From: Butyricicoccus sp. Marseille-Q5471
GTDB lineage: Bacteria > Bacillota > Clostridia > Oscillospirales > Butyricicoccaceae
Reading direction: 5' to 3'
NCBI RefSeq assembly: GCF_951230135.1
Contig: NZ_CATNVC010000003.1
Location: 124,001 to 188,000 of the forward strand
DNA: 64,000 nucleotides
A model generated the notes under the pieces. That model did no database searches. It was not told where the DNA came from and saw only the letters and a program-made list of their open reading frames with translations. The position numbers were made by a program, and so were the translations under genes. How positions within the stretch are numbered: position 1 is the stretch's first letter; each line of letters starts with the position of its first letter. Below, piece after piece: positions 61,680-64,000 of this stretch.

Positions 61680-62069
61680 TTATTTATGCTCACGCAGGTA
61701 CTGAATTACATCATGCCGGGTGATGATACCGATAAACACACCGCGGCCGTCCGCCACGGGCACAAAGTTCTGCTCGGTCACCAAATCCACCAAATCCTCC
61801 ATCCGCGCGTCAATGCTGACCGTACGATGGCGCACGCGGCGCGGCACCTGTCCGACCGTCATACTTTTGACCTCTTCCGGCTTTTTCATCAGCAGCATGC
61901 GCAGAAAATCGCCCTCGTTGATTGTGCCGAGGTATATGCCTTTATGGTCAATCACCGGAATGGCGGTAAATCCGCTCTTCATCATGTCGCTGAGCGCCTG
62001 CCGCGCCGGACAGTCCTCATATAAGTACGAAACCTCTATCTTTGGCTTCAAGAAAAACGAAATGTTCAT
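61680..62069 (-). CDS. CBS-domain pair protein
   Basis: A 129-residue protein made of two CBS motifs (YEDCPARQALSDMMKSGFTAIPVIDHKGIYLGTINEGD and VSIDARMEDLVDLVTEQNFVPVADGRGVFIGIITRHDV), which form one Bateman module. Such modules bind adenine nucleotides such as AMP, ATP or c-di-AMP. GAGGGG precedes ATG 62069. It is upstream of the TPM-like and pspA genes on the same strand, 20 nt away, so probably co-transcribed. The effector is unknown. Confidence 0.88.
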   Translation of the reverse strand: MNISFFLKPKIEVSYLYEDCPARQALSDMMKSGFTAIPVIDHKGIYLGTINEGDFLRMLLMKKPEEVKSMTVGQVPRRVRHRTVSIDARMEDLVDLVTEQNFVPVADGRGVFIGIITRHDVIQYLREHK

Positions 62070-62230
62070 CCAAATCCCCTCATTTCTTGGGAAGGTTTGA
62101 ATTTCCCTTGGTATTATTGTACGACAGCGGGCGTGACAGGTCAACCGCCGTCGTACAAGATTGATAGTTTATTTACAAATATCCGCGCACTTCTTCGCAA
62201 AAAGCGGCATGAAAAACCTTCCATACAGTC

Positions 62231-62259
62231 TTGACCTTTTTCCTTTTAACTGCTAAAAT
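62231..62259 (+). promoter_or_regulatory. Promoter of the ABC importer operon
   Basis: TTGACC (62231-62236), 17 bp, extended -10 TGCTAAAAT (hexamer 62254-62259). A GAAGCCGC / GCGGCTTC hairpin (62268-62285) lies at the 5' end of the leader. Confidence 0.72.
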
Positions 62260-62321
62260 GTAAAAGTGAAGCCGCAGGCGGCTTCCCATTGAATGTTTTA
62301 TCGCAAAGGAAGGGTTACATA

Positions 62322-63341
62322 ATGAAGAAAAGAATTCTGGCTGCTCTGATGGCGGGCGCAATGGCACTCAGCCTGACTGCATGCGGCGGCAGTGGCGACA
62401 ATGCTGCTGCGGGCAACACCGATAACGCCGGCGATGCGGCTGCGACCGGCAAAACCTTTAAAGTTGGCATCTGCCAGCTCGTGCAGCACCCCGCACTGGA
62501 CGCTGCAACCCAGGGCTTCCGCGAAAAGCTCGAAGAGCTGATGACGGCAGGCGGCAACAAGGTGGAGTTTGACGAGCAGAACGCTTCGGGCGATGCACCG
62601 ACCTGTGCTACCATCGTCAACGGCTTTGTTTCCTCGAACGTTGATCTGATTCTTGCCAACGCGACCTCGCCGCTGCAGGCCGCTGCCGCAGGCACCGATT
62701 CCATTCCCGTGCTCGGCACCTCGGTCACCGACTATGCGACCGCGCTTGAAATCGACAACTGGACCGGCGCAACCGGCCGCAACATTTCGGGCACCTCCGA
62801 CCTTGCCCCCCTCGAGGAGCAGGCCAAGATGCTGAACGAAATGTTCCCGGATGCAAAGAACGTCGGCCTGCTGTACTGCTCGGGCGAGCCGAACTCGGCT
62901 TACCAGATTTCGGTCATCAAGCCGATTCTGGAGCAGATGGGCTACACCTGCACCGAGTATTCCTTTGCTGACTCCAACGACATCGCTTCGATCTGCACCA
63001 GCGCTGTCGGTGCTTCCGATGTGATCTACGTACCGACCGACAATCAGGTTGCGTCGAACACCGAAATCATCAACAACATCTGCCTGCCGGCCAAGGTTCC
63101 GGTCATCGCGGGTGAAGAGGGCATCTGCTCCGGCTGCGGCGTAGCTACTCTGTCGATCAGCTACTATGAGCTCGGCCAGACCACCGGCCAGATGGCATAC
63201 GACATTCTGGTAAACGGTGCGGACGTGACCAAGATGGACGTGGAATTTGCGCCCAACGTAACCAAGAAGTACAATGCGGCGAACTGTGAAGCGCTCGGCA
63301 TCACCCCGCCGGCGGATTACGAAGCCATCGCTGCGGAATAA
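62322..63341 (+). CDS. TrpX-like ABC substrate-binding lipoprotein
   Basis: A 339-residue lipoprotein (lipobox LTAC, Cys near residue 22, then an Ala/Asp/Asn-rich linker). The mature part matches the ABC_sub_bind (PF04392) family: KVGICQLVQHPALDAATQGFREKL, SVTDYATALEIDNW, NVGLLYCSGEPNSAYQ and VPVIAGEEGICSGCGVATLSISYYELG. The family is predicted to bind tryptophan or tyrosine (TrpX) or similar. It precedes a matching permease. AAGGAAGGG precedes the ATG. The substrate is inferred from related operons. Confidence 0.88.
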   Translation: MKKRILAALMAGAMALSLTACGGSGDNAAAGNTDNAGDAAATGKTFKVGICQLVQHPALDAATQGFREKLEELMTAGGNKVEFDEQNASGDAPTCATIVNGFVSSNVDLILANATSPLQAAAAGTDSIPVLGTSVTDYATALEIDNWTGATGRNISGTSDLAPLEEQAKMLNEMFPDAKNVGLLYCSGEPNSAYQISVIKPILEQMGYTCTEYSFADSNDIASICTSAVGASDVIYVPTDNQVASNTEIINNICLPAKVPVIAGEEGICSGCGVATLSISYYELGQTTGQMAYDILVNGADVTKMDVEFAPNVTKKYNAANCEALGITPPADYEAIAAE

Positions 63342-63355
63342 TCGGGCATCTTTTT

Positions 63356-63394
63356 AAAAAGAGCGGAAAAGGACTTTCCTTTTCCGCTTTTTTT
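63356..63394 (+). terminator. Terminator/attenuator between binding protein and permease genes
   Basis: AAGAGCGGAAAAGGA-CTT-TCCTTTTCCGCTTTTTTT. Probably leaky, giving more binding protein than permease; a TATAAT at 63398-63403 follows. Confidence 0.82.
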
Positions 63395-63448
63395 CGCTAT
63401 AATGTTAACGTGTGTTTGTAATGAAAAATACCTTTTGGGGGAATGAAC

Positions 63449-64000
63449 GTGAATTTTGTCAATCTCTTCAACGCCTTGCCCGGCGCGATGGCCCAGGGCC
63501 TCATCTGGGGCATCATGGCAATCGGCGTATTTATCACCTATAAGGTGCTCGATGTCGCTGACCTGACCGTCGACGGCTCCATCACCACGGGCGGCGCGAC
63601 CTGCATCATCCTGATGGTAAACGGCTGCAACGTGTGGCTTGCCATGCTCGGCGCGATTATCGCGGGTCTGCTCGCGGGTCTTATCACGGGCATTCTACAT
63701 ACCCTGATGGGCATTCCGGCGCTGCTTGCCGGTATTTTAACGCAGCTTTCGCTGTACTCCATCAACCTGCGCATCATGAGCGGCAAGGCAAATCAGGCCA
63801 TTTCGGTCGATAAATACGATTTGCTCGTCTCGCTGCGCCGCATTCCCAACGCCATTCTCATCGGCGCGCTCTTCACGGTCGTCATCATCGCCCTGCTGTA
63901 TTGGTTCTTCGGCACCTCGCTCGGCTGCGCGATTCGTTCGACCGGCGCAAACCCCAACATGTCCCGCGCACAGGGCATCAACACCGATTTGACCAAGGTG
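63449..64000 (+). CDS. TrpY-like ABC transporter permease, partial
   Basis: First 184 residues of an ABC permease of the BPD_transp_2 (LivH-like) type that accompanies TrpX-like binding proteins: GAMAQGLIWGIMAIGVFITYKVLDVADLTVDGSITTGGAT, then several Leu/Ile/Ala helices and a GCAIRSTGANPNMSRAQGI loop. The gene continues past the right edge. GTG 63449 was taken as start, with GGGGGA 6 nt upstream; ATG 63443 is in frame but too near that SD. The usual ATPase partner should follow outside the window. Confidence 0.85.
   Translation, partial: MNFVNLFNALPGAMAQGLIWGIMAIGVFITYKVLDVADLTVDGSITTGGATCIILMVNGCNVWLAMLGAIIAGLLAGLITGILHTLMGIPALLAGILTQLSLYSINLRIMSGKANQAISVDKYDLLVSLRRIPNAILIGALFTVVIIALLYWFFGTSLGCAIRSTGANPNMSRAQGINTDLTKV

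Overview
The window looks like the chromosome of a moderately GC-rich (by eye 55-60%) low-redox Firmicute, most likely a gut-type Clostridia (Oscillospiraceae/Butyricicoccaceae-like). The evidence is gene content and control style: LexA with Bacillus/Clostridium-type SOS boxes, yloU-yloV beside recG, RNase Y, RicT, DarA, PyrR attenuation, an L10 leader, a LicT-type RAT/terminator, TTG/GTG starts with strong GGAGG Shine-Dalgarno (SD) sites, and Gram-positive lipoprotein and S-layer (SLH) proteins. No rRNA, tRNA, CRISPR array, transposase or phage gene is visible. The species assignment is inference.

Layout. 1-8.6 kb: yloV (cut by the left edge) and yloU, divergent from lexA-recG-tfoX-like, then a minus-strand run pgeF, peptide-binding lipoprotein, mnmA, EamA permease. 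8.6-18.7 kb: rny, a DUF4349 lipoprotein, two half-length TauE proteins, secA, a cation antiporter behind a yybP-ykoY riboswitch, prfB, an Lrp-type regulator and a small membrane protein. 18.7-22.9 kb: ruvX, then rpmG-secE-nusG-rplK-rplA and rplJ-rplL with L1 and L10 leader elements; rpoBC do not follow. 23-35 kb: pyrK-pyrD-(histidine phosphatase/GNAT fusion) on plus, and pyrR-pyrF / carA-carB on minus behind a PyrR-type leader, with small helix-turn-helix genes between them.

34-45 kb: a Gfo/Idh dehydrogenase with an AraC regulator, then an amino-sugar region: EIIA, HPr, NagE-type EIICB, nagB and nagA, preceded by a RAT antiterminator site. The matching LicT-type antiterminator is encoded convergently, one base after cutC. 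HPr has Arg at the regulatory Ser46 position. A tidy three-way-junction RNA precedes nagB. 43-57 kb: phosphosugar mutase, ricT-holB-darA-yaaO, serC-serA, and a three-gene membrane glycosylation cassette. 54.8-64 kb: two large secreted SLH proteins, pspA with a Gly-rich TPM-like membrane protein and a CBS protein, and the start of a TrpXY-like ABC importer running off the right edge.

Functionally, three control circuits can be read from the DNA alone: pyrimidine synthesis (PyrR leader), GlcNAc uptake and catabolism (RAT plus LicT), and metal export (yybP-ykoY). The rest is mainly housekeeping translation, secretion and DNA repair.
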